Assembly (NCBI GenBank): GCA_963747515.1
Contig: CAVVFN010000003.1
Span: forward strand, 496,001 to 560,000
From: Mariniphaga sp963747515
GTDB taxonomy: Bacteria > Bacteroidota > Bacteroidia > Bacteroidales > Prolixibacteraceae
Reading direction: 5' to 3'
Length of the DNA stretch: 64,000 nt
Notes under the pieces: model-generated
Seen by the model: the letters and a program-made list of their open reading frames with translations, nothing else
What the model was told of the DNA's origin: nothing
Databases searched by the model: none
Translations under genes and position numbers: made by a program
Shown here: one piece after another, positions 36,301 to 44,785 of the stretch
Position numbering within the stretch: position 1 is the stretch's first letter
Layout of the letters: every line of letters begins with the position of its first letter

Positions 36301-38340
36301 GAAGCCGTTGTAAGTTTTGATCTTTTTGCTGTACCGTTCAGTACTGATGCGGAGGATAAATTACTGACCGGGCAATACATAGTTGAAGGAATCCCGAAAT
36401 CGGAGGTGGATATCATTTCAGTGGACACCGGCCTGAAACAGCTGATAATAGATGGCAATATTGCAGAAAAGCTGGAACCCGGTGCTGTTTTGGTTATTGA
36501 AGATTCTGAGGAAAACGATGGCATTTATACGGTAGTTTCGGCAGCTGATACCGGCGGGAATACAGAAATAATTGTAAATGAAACCATTGCATCTGATGCA
36601 ACGCCACTGGGCGAAATGCTTTACAATAATGAAACTGAACAATCCCTGCTGGAGAAGGCAGAAAACCAGCTTTCCGAAATTTTTTGGCAGCTGATTAAAA
36701 ATGCATCTCAGGAAGGCAAATATTACTTTTCTGCTGACAGCGGTGCCTACCGGTTCATCCTTTTCAACAACTATGGAATAGATTTGGCTGAAAGTGTGGA
36801 ATCCGATTTTAACGAACCTCTGTCCAATGAAATTGAAAACCTTTCCTCAGGAAAGGTGAAAATCTCTGAATCTTCCGGAAATGATGGAGAATATGTTGTC
36901 AGTTCTGCCTTTGCTAACGGGGAAGATGTTACAGTTACTTTAACGGGAAATTTACCTTCTGCAACAAATGATGGTAAAATAAATTTTTCTGAAACTTTTA
37001 CATATTCCGTTAATAAGGAAAACAACACCTTTACAATTCAAACAGATATCACGGGCAAAATCTTTGAAGGGAACAGCATGCAGGTTTCCAATTCTGTCAG
37101 CATCGATGGCGATTACACCATTATATCAATCCAGCCAATTGCATCCGAAACAGTCATTACTGTAAAAGAGCCAATTCCGGCTGAGGATAATTCAGGGAAT
37201 CTTACCTATTTCAAATCCTTTTCAATTAACAAAGTAACGGCAAATACAATTACTTTTAAAGGAGGGTACGAATTAAAAGCAGTTCAGCTTTTTATCCGGT
37301 TTATTACTGAAAAGTTTTTCAGTCATGAAGGATTGCATATTGTTGAGCATATTTTATTACGCCCTAAAGTTAAAGGAGAACATTTTACAGATGCTGATGA
37401 GGAAACTTTAACTGATGGTTTGGCTGAAAAGGGATCGCTCTGTTTTTTTAATACCATATCACTGTTTTCAGCAAGCAGTACAACAAATCTTTTTAGGGTA
37501 GAAGGAAACCTCACAAACGATCTCGGAGCATTGGAATCCAGCAAAGCCTCAAATAAAATTTTAATTTCAGGAACAGGAGTCAACGATGCGGATTACCAGG
37601 TGAAAAGTGTTCAGTATGACGCAGGCACAAATCGTTCTTCCATTAAAATAACAGAAAATATTCCGTCGGATATTCCTTTTTCCGATGCCTTTGGAACACT
37701 TTCCTATATGAAATGTACTCCTATTGAAAATCTTTCAGCCGCCGGTTTAACCATCACTGTTTCCGAACCTCTGTTGTTGCAGGTACTTCCGGGAGAAGTG
37801 GTGGAGATTAGGGGGTCAACCGACAATATAAACGACAGAAGATATATGGTTAAGGAGATTATTGATCATGGTTCAACTCAGGAAATTATTATTAACCGTG
37901 TGGAGACGAAAGTGGAAGATTCGCTTCTCAGTATTGTTTTGGATGAAGATGATTGTGACGCCTGCCAGATAAAGGATCCGTATTCCTTTGTTGCCAGCGT
38001 AATTTTACCACATTGGCAGGGACGTTTTGACAATATGGATTTCAGGCGCTTTTTTGAACGGCAACTCAGGCTGGAAGCACCTGCACATGTTTTTCTGGTA
38101 ATTTGCTGGATTAGCTGTGAACACATGGCTGAATTTGAACTAAAATATAAAGCCTGGCTAGTGGAAAATGCGAAAAAGCAAAAAGATTATGGTTCGCTAT
38201 CGGGACGCCTGAAAGAGCTTGTTGATGTTATTAGCCGGCTGCGCAACGTATATCCTTCAGGTACCCTTCACGATTGTGAAGAGGATGAAACTTTGGAAAA
38301 TGCCATTATACTTAATAATTCGGTTTTAGGAAATGCTTAA
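33367..38340 (+). CDS. Very large Afp12-like baseplate wedge protein with beta repeats
   Basis: A 1657-residue wedge protein assigned by position after the J protein and by N-terminal KIWTDYNIHDPGVTILEVLAYAITELGYR, characteristic of eCIS Afp12/gp6-7-type proteins. It is much larger than the Afp version. At least six diverged beta repeats with an NDG-Y-x-V-x-S core account for much of the extra mass: SNDGDYTVESV near 34650, ENDGIYTVVSA near 36510, GNDGEYVVSS near 36880, SIDGDYTIISI near 37100, VNDADYQVKSV near 37580 and DRRYMVKEI near 37840. The C-terminal domain (FVASVILPHWQGRFDNMDFRRFF, ending near EAPAHVFLVICWI) is conserved-looking. The frame opens at an ATG at 33334, but that overlaps the previous gene, so I prefer 33367. 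Confidence 0.85.
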   Translation: MSESVTISKKTPGSKSQQYEFLREEAIKYVQRVAGKIWTDYNIHDPGVTILEVLAYAITELGYRADYIMEDLLENNPNDENSADIRNFFTARQILPNCPVTINDYRKLLIDVDIYNLTDTSCKHIGVKNAWIEKSKMNEIPVYVHKKESKLDFMPDPEITNQLPLEIGILYDILLEFEKCEKYGDLNENSITKSLVIQEHLPDSNVEGLTIKIAVEFPRWDSENTDWNELGSIKSGIQKIVIRFSNIPGNYEFYYELVNNIVKLKGTVTTASDVVPVPGLADIENQINDFIYYGEDSLLALYLQKIDKINAIIKEVKARLNANRNMCEDFYHLNALKVEKIAVCADIELEQDADVEKVQAEIHHEIAKFLSPTVFFYSLDEMLDKCRKLHELNILKTDVRNSCFEVGKNLSELLKKDDTISITGSRSNDGDYTVESVAVDPDSSATKIYVTEEISSELLTEGEILSFYVTNENECLSVDEIFEGPALEHGFIDNDELEKADRKKFIHVSDLIQIIMDVEDVVSVKTIQIANIPQDNEDGAIESVSVKWCLQLAFEQNYVPRLSMLDSKITFFKDQLPFRAASSKVETLINELEADERSPKLYNPVLDFEIPKGTYRDLESYQSIQNEFPLTYGIGDEGLPLVGKNEADNIRREASARQIKGYLMHFDQLLANFFSQLAHVKDLFSMNAEKVQFGNYKIGRTYYTQPLFEIVPDADELYVDKNGHAATLNAIAENDSEFFVRKNKFLDHLTGRFAEQFTDYALLTFKISGELIAPEELVADKLAFLNSYPAISSSRGKGFNHQAPCKLWHVDNISGLRRRTSFLVGIDEPKVENIHFSSGFEIFRLGDSFVVRVTNAVPELLLNSYEGYESENEAKLLLEKMILNGLDKDNYKVLSEDGGINYYFTLDCGGYDVLGISEKEDYPDNMQGGELDQDIDELVQLFANEFYQNMESNRNNLACAVLNYLQFNISVNLESNPPEAVVSFDLFAVPFSTDAEDKLLTGQYIVEGIPKSEVDIISVDTGLKQLIIDGNIAEKLEPGAVLVIEDSEENDGIYTVVSAADTGGNTEIIVNETIASDATPLGEMLYNNETEQSLLEKAENQLSEIFWQLIKNASQEGKYYFSADSGAYRFILFNNYGIDLAESVESDFNEPLSNEIENLSSGKVKISESSGNDGEYVVSSAFANGEDVTVTLTGNLPSATNDGKINFSETFTYSVNKENNTFTIQTDITGKIFEGNSMQVSNSVSIDGDYTIISIQPIASETVITVKEPIPAEDNSGNLTYFKSFSINKVTANTITFKGGYELKAVQLFIRFITEKFFSHEGLHIVEHILLRPKVKGEHFTDADEETLTDGLAEKGSLCFFNTISLFSASSTTNLFRVEGNLTNDLGALESSKASNKILISGTGVNDADYQVKSVQYDAGTNRSSIKITENIPSDIPFSDAFGTLSYMKCTPIENLSAAGLTITVSEPLLLQVLPGEVVEIRGSTDNINDRRYMVKEIIDHGSTQEIIINRVETKVEDSLLSIVLDEDDCDACQIKDPYSFVASVILPHWQGRFDNMDFRRFFERQLRLEAPAHVFLVICWISCEHMAEFELKYKAWLVENAKKQKDYGSLSGRLKELVDVISRLRNVYPSGTLHDCEEDETLENAIILNNSVLGNA

Positions 38341-38351
38341 AAATAAATACG

Positions 38352-41300
38352 ATGAGTGAAATTCTAAATACCTACCCGATTTTTGAACGCAATCAGGTAC
38401 TTACCAGCACTCAGCTCAATAATCTGGTTAGTTATCTCGACCAGCAAAACAGGCTGACAAGGGCCAGATTAATCGGGATGGGTGTGGTTTGCGGTTTGGA
38501 AATCAAATATGATGCCGGCAATAATAAAATCACGATCTCAAAGGGAACAGGGATAACATCTGAAGGTTATCTTGTAAATCTGGGTGAATGTGTAACCGTG
38601 AAATACCGGCCTTATACCTTACCCCCAGGAACAATTTATGCTCCTTTTGTTGGTTCTGACAACAAGCAGGACATCGCATTGTATGAATTGCTCACCGATA
38701 AGGCAGGAAAAAAACCGGATGATGAATTGCTTGATGATGAAGCTTTTCTGAATGATAAAGTGGTGTTGCTTTTTATTGAAAGTTTTGATAAGGATTTGAA
38801 ATCGTGTCTTGGCAAAAACTGTGATGAACTGGGTAAAGACAGGATATTGACTCTTCGTAAATTGCTTGTAGGTAAAGCAGATTTGCAAACTGTTTGGGAT
38901 CGCACCAATACCGGCAAACTTGATGCTGTATTTCCTGAAAAATTCGATCTTCCGGTTGTCAACCTGCTGCGGGTTTTGTTCAATCCCAACGAAACCAATT
39001 CTACCGGATATACTGATTTTTCAACAAATTATGCATCAGCAGTTCTGGCTGTTTTCGACAAATTGGTGGAAGCACTATCAGAAACATACGATATATACAG
39101 GCCACTGTTGCATCAGTCGTACGGTGAAAAAAATCCTTTCGAAAATGAACCGCTGACTACAAAACTGGCCACTTTGCAGAATTTCCTTAACGATTCGGAT
39201 GCAACATTCACCTCATATCTTGGCATTCAGTACGTTTATGATTTGTTTCAGGATTTGATTCTTGCTTACAATGAATTCAAAAATACAGCTTTTGATCTGA
39301 TGTCGGAATGTGTTCCGGAAATGAGTCGGTTTCCGCGCCACCTGATGCTTGGCGAGGCCATTCCTCCGTCACTCTCTCTTTGTGAAAAATCAGAATACAG
39401 GCATTACTTTATCCAGCCGCCCATTTACAACTTGCAAAAACTGCTGGTACAGCGTACAATAGCTTTGCACAACCGCCTGGTTTTAATGCTTGAAAGTTTT
39501 GATCTGAAGCGCATTAATGGAGAGACTGATGATGAAGCCGGGCTTCCAATCCGGATTACCCCAAGCCTTGAAAAAACAACGCCGCTGAGCAGCCGCTCAA
39601 TTCCCTGGTATTACAATGTCCTTCTGGAAAGTAGTTTTTCCAATTTGGGCAAATTAAAAGATTTCTGGAACTTTGATATTGCCCGGAAATGCCTGCCGGA
39701 ACAGGAAGGGCTGATTTTGAATTATGATGGCCAGGCAACTGACCAGTCAACTGCAAAGGATAAACTTTCTACACCCCTGTTTTTTGATATCCAGGATTAT
39801 GACTTTTTGAGAATTGAAGGTCAGACAGGGAAGGATTTTGGCCTTGCCTTAAGTCAAATCAACATCCTCAAAACTAAATTTAATTTACCATTCAATATTG
39901 GGGCTTTACAGCTTGATACAAATTCCGAAACACTGGCACTGGATTACAACTGTAGTTTTGAAGATATTCAGGAAGAATATGTTTTTTTGAAATCGGACTT
40001 TTGCGGATTTACCAAAGATATTGTAAGGTTATATTCTTTTGTGGAAAAAAACCAGGATTTGCTGTTTGATGGTGAAAACAATGACAATAATCCTGCTCAA
40101 CATCTCGAAAAAATAAAAGCGATAGTTGATGTTTTAAATGAAATTTGTGAAGCATTGCCGGATTGTTTTCATGAATTTGACATTGCAGGTTTCCAGAGAA
40201 AATACAAATCCCTGTTGGATGAAAGCATTGGTTTTTTTCTGATTGATTTGGAATTGCTGCAAAAAATAAATATACGTAAAGAGGATGCAGTAGATGAAAT
40301 ACCTTTAATTAACGGACTCATCCAAAGATTGTCGCCATTGGCTTATAAAATAGTTGATCTCCTGTTTTATAAACGCTTTCTGCGGCTTTATTATTCTTTC
40401 AAACGAAGGGAATTTTACTTGATAAAAGATACAGGTGTGTTTTCAGCATTTATACGAAAGCACCCGGGAATCGACCATCAGGCAGGTGTGCCAAAAGGAG
40501 GTACTTTTATTTTGGTATATGTAAGCAGTGAAGAAAAGACAGTAATTGCCGATTTTAACCTGCCTTACCTATGTTGTGGTGCCGATAACTGTGTACCCAT
40601 GTGCGAAAAAGATGGAGGATTTAAATTTGAATGGACGCCGTTTGCCCGTCCTGATTATGCTGTTACATTGATTGATACCGCAGTTGAAATTGATGTGCTA
40701 AGAAACGATATTAATATGTTTGGCGCCAATTTAATAATTCAGTCGAACGAAACTTCAGAATTTGGAGGTGGCATTCAGCAAACATCCGAAACCGGTCCCC
40801 TTATCTACAAACCAAAAAGTGAATTTACAGGAACTGATACTTTTGTTTATGAGCTGATTAACAAGGACACCGGAGCTAGCGATAAAGCTACTGTTACTGT
40901 GGTAGTAAAGCAACCCGGCCAGGAAAGCCAGGGATGCTACAGCATTGAAATATTGCAGTGCTGGGGTGAAAAAGAGGTAATGGAAACACTCAGGTTCCGG
41001 AAAATTCCTACGCCTCAGGGTGCTGATATTTTTGAACTGTTGCTTAGTGATTTGCGAAAAACAGGTGGGTTCACCAATGAAGAAATCCGATCTGAAGTGC
41101 TTGAAAACCCTGACCGGCGTCGCAGATTGTTAAACTGCCTGAATATACCCAATGATGATAATACAAGTTACGAGCAGTTGGAACAGCTGATTCTTGATTA
41201 CCAGAAAGAAAACTGTGGTGTTGTAGTTGCTTCCGAATGTTATAACCGTGAAATACTTAGCTGCTGGGGCAACCAAAGTATCATTTTGTTTCTCCGCACA

Positions 41301-41798
41301 GTTGGCCTGAATCCTGGGAACGATCCAACTGCAATATTGCTGGATTACCTGCGAAAAAACCGAGGATTTTCTAGTCAGGAAGTTAATTTTTTACTCGAAA
41401 ACGGAACACTCTTCGGCTTATTGAAATGTATTTTTTCTGATATCTCAGAAGATATGAGTGGTGATGAAATGAGTAAAATGCTGTCGGATTACCAGTTCCG
41501 CAATTGCAGTCGCAGTTTCGATGATGCTATCAGGGTTAAAGTAGATTTAGAATCCCTGCCGCTTGGCGATATGCGAAGAATTCTGGAATCCCGTGAAATT
41601 ACCGTTAGCGATTCTGATCCCAGGGACCGGGTTGAAAGTGCCTTGAATTCAAGTCGCGATGGTGCTTCTTTATCAGAATCAGAATTGACAGTTTTGTCAA
41701 AAAATACGATAACGAGCATTTTGGACAGCAGAAATATACAACATACAACCCGGGAAAATAAAACACAGCTGATACGGAAATTATTTAATACAGCATAA
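38352..41798 (+). CDS. Large modular eCIS protein with Ig-like, cysteine-repeat and SAP-like domains
   Basis: An 1148-residue protein of the eCIS operon with no firm family. Residues 1 to about 770 are a helical body (FERNQVLTSTQLNNLVSYL at the start; GIDHQAGVPKGGTF near residue 705). Four C-terminal elements follow. A cadherin/Big_9-like beta domain lies near nt 40670-40910 (VEIDVLRNDINMFG, GTDTFVYELIN). Two homologous ~95-residue helical repeats each begin with a cysteine-tryptophan signature (YSIEILQCWGEK; YNREILSCWGNQ) and end in a YQ-x-NC-like motif. A final pair of SAP/HeH-like helix-turn-helix motifs lies near nt 41530-41790 (DMRRILESREITVSD; ITSILDSRNIQHTTRENKTQ). It occupies the slot of tail-fibre or accessory wedge genes. 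The function is unknown. Confidence 0.72.
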   Translation: MSEILNTYPIFERNQVLTSTQLNNLVSYLDQQNRLTRARLIGMGVVCGLEIKYDAGNNKITISKGTGITSEGYLVNLGECVTVKYRPYTLPPGTIYAPFVGSDNKQDIALYELLTDKAGKKPDDELLDDEAFLNDKVVLLFIESFDKDLKSCLGKNCDELGKDRILTLRKLLVGKADLQTVWDRTNTGKLDAVFPEKFDLPVVNLLRVLFNPNETNSTGYTDFSTNYASAVLAVFDKLVEALSETYDIYRPLLHQSYGEKNPFENEPLTTKLATLQNFLNDSDATFTSYLGIQYVYDLFQDLILAYNEFKNTAFDLMSECVPEMSRFPRHLMLGEAIPPSLSLCEKSEYRHYFIQPPIYNLQKLLVQRTIALHNRLVLMLESFDLKRINGETDDEAGLPIRITPSLEKTTPLSSRSIPWYYNVLLESSFSNLGKLKDFWNFDIARKCLPEQEGLILNYDGQATDQSTAKDKLSTPLFFDIQDYDFLRIEGQTGKDFGLALSQINILKTKFNLPFNIGALQLDTNSETLALDYNCSFEDIQEEYVFLKSDFCGFTKDIVRLYSFVEKNQDLLFDGENNDNNPAQHLEKIKAIVDVLNEICEALPDCFHEFDIAGFQRKYKSLLDESIGFFLIDLELLQKINIRKEDAVDEIPLINGLIQRLSPLAYKIVDLLFYKRFLRLYYSFKRREFYLIKDTGVFSAFIRKHPGIDHQAGVPKGGTFILVYVSSEEKTVIADFNLPYLCCGADNCVPMCEKDGGFKFEWTPFARPDYAVTLIDTAVEIDVLRNDINMFGANLIIQSNETSEFGGGIQQTSETGPLIYKPKSEFTGTDTFVYELINKDTGASDKATVTVVVKQPGQESQGCYSIEILQCWGEKEVMETLRFRKIPTPQGADIFELLLSDLRKTGGFTNEEIRSEVLENPDRRRRLLNCLNIPNDDNTSYEQLEQLILDYQKENCGVVVASECYNREILSCWGNQSIILFLRTVGLNPGNDPTAILLDYLRKNRGFSSQEVNFLLENGTLFGLLKCIFSDISEDMSGDEMSKMLSDYQFRNCSRSFDDAIRVKVDLESLPLGDMRRILESREITVSDSDPRDRVESALNSSRDGASLSESELTVLSKNTITSILDSRNIQHTTRENKTQLIRKLFNTA

Positions 41799-41820
41799 TT
41801 ATTTACAATACAATTTCTGA

Positions 41821-43425
41821 ATGAACGGATTAAAACATATCGTTAACCGACAGGTTGTGGAAGTAGCTGTTCCCGAACGGAGCAGGTCTGTTTTCATTCA
41901 GAATAAAATTTCCGAAGTGATTAGGCGAAAGTTGAACCCTGCACTGGATGGTATTTTTTCAGAAATCAGCGGCAATGGGGAGATTGTCAGGATTGACAGA
42001 CTAATAATCGACCTGGGTACTGTTTCAGAATATGATTTGGATAAAGTGTTTGTTGAAAAAGCGTTAAAGGAAATAGAAGAAACAATCAATAAGGTTCTGA
42101 AAAGTAAAGCAGAAATAAAACTGCCGATTTCTGATAGCGGTGGCAGTGCTGCTTTAAAAAGTATGGTTACAATTGCTTCCAAACCTGATGATGCTTTGGT
42201 GCGGTTTGCATTTTTTCTGGAAACAGGCCATATGCCCTGGTGGCATAGTTTCTCAGGAACAAATCTGTTATCCGGTTCTGATGCCCTGGGAGAAATTTTT
42301 GCTGAAGTTTTAATATCCGATGCTGAGAAACTGAAAAATATATTGTTGCCGGTGTTTGGAAAACCTGCTGTCAGGCAACGGCTGGTTTTTCAGTATAGCA
42401 ATTCACAACTGGATGCTTTGATAAAAAAGATAGACAACCGGCAGTTTGACATTTTCCACAGCCAGTATAAAATTTTGATTAGTTGTTTCAGTTCAAAAAA
42501 TTCCAGCACATTTAAACCATTAATTTCTGAGCATTTCTACAAAACAGCATTCCGCTACCTTCATAAAAGTTTGGAATTGAACAGTGAAACCCGGAAGGTT
42601 AATTTTTTAAAAGAAATTTTTGATTCCGTATCAGTCCAATTTTCCATAAGCGGAGCAGAAATTAGAAGGCAAAATCCAACTGTATCTGAAAAATTTAAAA
42701 GTGAATCTTTTAAGGAAAACATTTCCGGAAGCGATAAAAATTGGGTTGCAGTAAAAATATTGGTTGAACAGTTTTTTGAAAAGCTGAAAGAGAATCCTCC
42801 TGCATTCAAGGAAACAAAAAAAGCCGGATTTTCGGAAGAAATGTCGAAATCAAATGAAAAAAAAGACATCAAAAGCAGTAGGAATAAGATGTCCCCTTTT
42901 ATTCCAAAATCTTCAACAGATGAAGAAAATATTTTTATATACAATGCAGGCCTGATACTTCTCCATCCTTTTTTACGGTATTTTTTCGAAGGTTTGGATT
43001 TGCTGGATCATAATCTTGATTTTAAAAGCCTTCACCATGCATATAAGGCCGTTCACCTGTTGCAGTTTATTGTAACCGGCAATGAAGTTGCAATGGAACC
43101 AGACCTTGTGCTGAATAAAATTTTATGCGGTATTGATGTAACTGAGCCGTTACCGAAAAATATGCAGCTTTCGGAAGTAGAAAAGGAGGAGTGTGTTCAT
43201 TTAATTATAACGGTTCTGGTAAGATGGGAGGCACTAAAAACCAGTAATCCGAATGCTCTCAGGGAGACATTTCTTCAGCGCGAAGGCATTTTAAAATCAG
43301 CAGGGGAGTCGTGGAATCTGACAATCGAAAGAAACACTTTCGACATAATGCTGGAAAAATTACCATGGTCGGTTAACCTTGTGAAGCTGCCATGGAGCAA
43401 TCAATTAATTTATGTGGAATGGTAG
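41821..43425 (+). CDS. eCIS tape measure protein (Afp14-like)
   Basis: A 534-residue protein of the contractile injection system tape-measure family, which sets sheath and tube length from inside the lumen. Seen: N-terminal HIVNRQVVEVAVPERSRSVF and RIDRLIIDLG, and the C-terminal hallmark AGLILLHPFLRYFFEGLDLL. The centre is variable and charged. Its 3' end overlaps the ATPase frame by up to 34 bp. Length in this family scales with particle length, so the particle may be of ordinary eCIS size; that is a rough inference. Confidence 0.88.
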   Translation: MNGLKHIVNRQVVEVAVPERSRSVFIQNKISEVIRRKLNPALDGIFSEISGNGEIVRIDRLIIDLGTVSEYDLDKVFVEKALKEIEETINKVLKSKAEIKLPISDSGGSAALKSMVTIASKPDDALVRFAFFLETGHMPWWHSFSGTNLLSGSDALGEIFAEVLISDAEKLKNILLPVFGKPAVRQRLVFQYSNSQLDALIKKIDNRQFDIFHSQYKILISCFSSKNSSTFKPLISEHFYKTAFRYLHKSLELNSETRKVNFLKEIFDSVSVQFSISGAEIRRQNPTVSEKFKSESFKENISGSDKNWVAVKILVEQFFEKLKENPPAFKETKKAGFSEEMSKSNEKKDIKSSRNKMSPFIPKSSTDEENIFIYNAGLILLHPFLRYFFEGLDLLDHNLDFKSLHHAYKAVHLLQFIVTGNEVAMEPDLVLNKILCGIDVTEPLPKNMQLSEVEKEECVHLIITVLVRWEALKTSNPNALRETFLQREGILKSAGESWNLTIERNTFDIMLEKLPWSVNLVKLPWSNQLIYVEW

Positions 43426-44774
43426 ATCAAAAAAAAATAAAAGCAAATGCAGCCGATATTGGACGGGAAATTGCCTGGTTCAGGGAAATCTTGAAAATAC
43501 GTTCGTTGCTGAACGCAAAAAAAGAGACGAAATATAAAAGTGTTTCAGATATTCCCCCACCACAACTAAATGGAAGCACGTCGGAATTTGCCAGTTTTGT
43601 TAAAAAGCATGAGCTTGATTTTGAAGAACGTTTTCTGCTGGCGCTGGCTTTGGTGCCCTATGTGAAACCGGAATTGCTCGATATGTTCCTGGTGAAAAAT
43701 GAAGCCACTCAGCAAATTTATACTGAATTTGGCGGAAAACATGGAAAAAATCATTCGGGTTTTATCCCAACCGGCGAAACAGCCATGTTTATTTTGGCTG
43801 GTAACGATCTGCAGAAAAGGTTTTCGTTACAACGGTGTTTTGATGGGTTCCACAAATTCAATAAAGAAAATATACTGAGCCTTGAAGAGTTGGATAAAAC
43901 AGAACCTTTACTGAGTGGTGCTTTAAGTGTTTCTCAGGAAATATTGGACTTATTTACGATAGGTGAATCACGAAAGCCAAATTTCAGCGCTGAATTCCCG
44001 GCAAGACATCTTTCCACAAAAATGGAATGGACCGACCTTGTTTTAAGCAACCATGTAACTGCCCAATTAAATGAAATTGAAACCTGGATAACCCATCACC
44101 ACACTTTGATGAAAGACTGGGGAATGGAAAAGATATTGAAACCCGGGTACAAGTCACTTTTTTACGGTCCGCCCGGAACCGGAAAAACAACCACTGCAGC
44201 TTTACTCGGAAAAAAAACAAAGAAAGATGTTTACCGGATAGATTTGTCGCAAATGGTTTCAAAATACATTGGCGAGACAGAAAAAAACCTGGCCAAATTG
44301 TTCGATCGGGCAGAAAACAAGGAGTGGATTTTATTTTTCGATGAGGCCGATGCCTTGTTCGGCAAACGTACCAGCACGCGCGATGCGCACGACCGGTTTG
44401 CCAACCAGCAGGTTTCCTATTTATTGCAGCGAATTGAAGACTATGATGGATTGGTAATTCTGGCAACCAATCTGAAAGGAAACATTGATGAAGCATTTAT
44501 GAGGAGGTTTCAATCCATAATTCATTTCCCGATGCCTACGCACCTGGAACGTTTCAGAATCTGGAAGAACGGGTTTTCTTCGTCTGTTGAACTGGAAAAA
44601 AATATCGACCTTGATGAAATTGCCAAAAAATACGAAATCTCCGGGGGGGCTATAATCAATATTATTCAGCATTGTTCGCTAAGGGCGCTGGGCAGGGAAA
44701 GCAATCTGATTAATCAAAATGATATAATTGAAGGGATTAGAAGAGAGTATCATAAAAACAGAAGGACACTTTAA
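43392..44774 (+). CDS. AAA+ ATPase of eCIS (Afp15-like)
   Basis: A 460-residue AAA+ protein, the ATPase conserved in nearly all eCIS clusters and needed for assembly or loading in the Afp and PVC systems. Seen: Walker A GPPGTGKTTTAALLGK near residue 258, Walker B ILFFDEADALFGKR near residue 312, sensor-like LVILATNLKGN and arginine-finger candidates FMRRFQ. The N-terminal ~200 residues are unique to the family. The start may be the ATG at 43419 (MVDQKKIK), which overlaps the tape-measure stop by only a few bases; 43392 is the longest version. Confidence 0.92.
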   Translation: MEQSINLCGMVDQKKIKANAADIGREIAWFREILKIRSLLNAKKETKYKSVSDIPPPQLNGSTSEFASFVKKHELDFEERFLLALALVPYVKPELLDMFLVKNEATQQIYTEFGGKHGKNHSGFIPTGETAMFILAGNDLQKRFSLQRCFDGFHKFNKENILSLEELDKTEPLLSGALSVSQEILDLFTIGESRKPNFSAEFPARHLSTKMEWTDLVLSNHVTAQLNEIETWITHHHTLMKDWGMEKILKPGYKSLFYGPPGTGKTTTAALLGKKTKKDVYRIDLSQMVSKYIGETEKNLAKLFDRAENKEWILFFDEADALFGKRTSTRDAHDRFANQQVSYLLQRIEDYDGLVILATNLKGNIDEAFMRRFQSIIHFPMPTHLERFRIWKNGFSSSVELEKNIDLDEIAKKYEISGGAIINIIQHCSLRALGRESNLINQNDIIEGIRREYHKNRRTL

Positions 44775-44785
44775 AAAATAAGATC

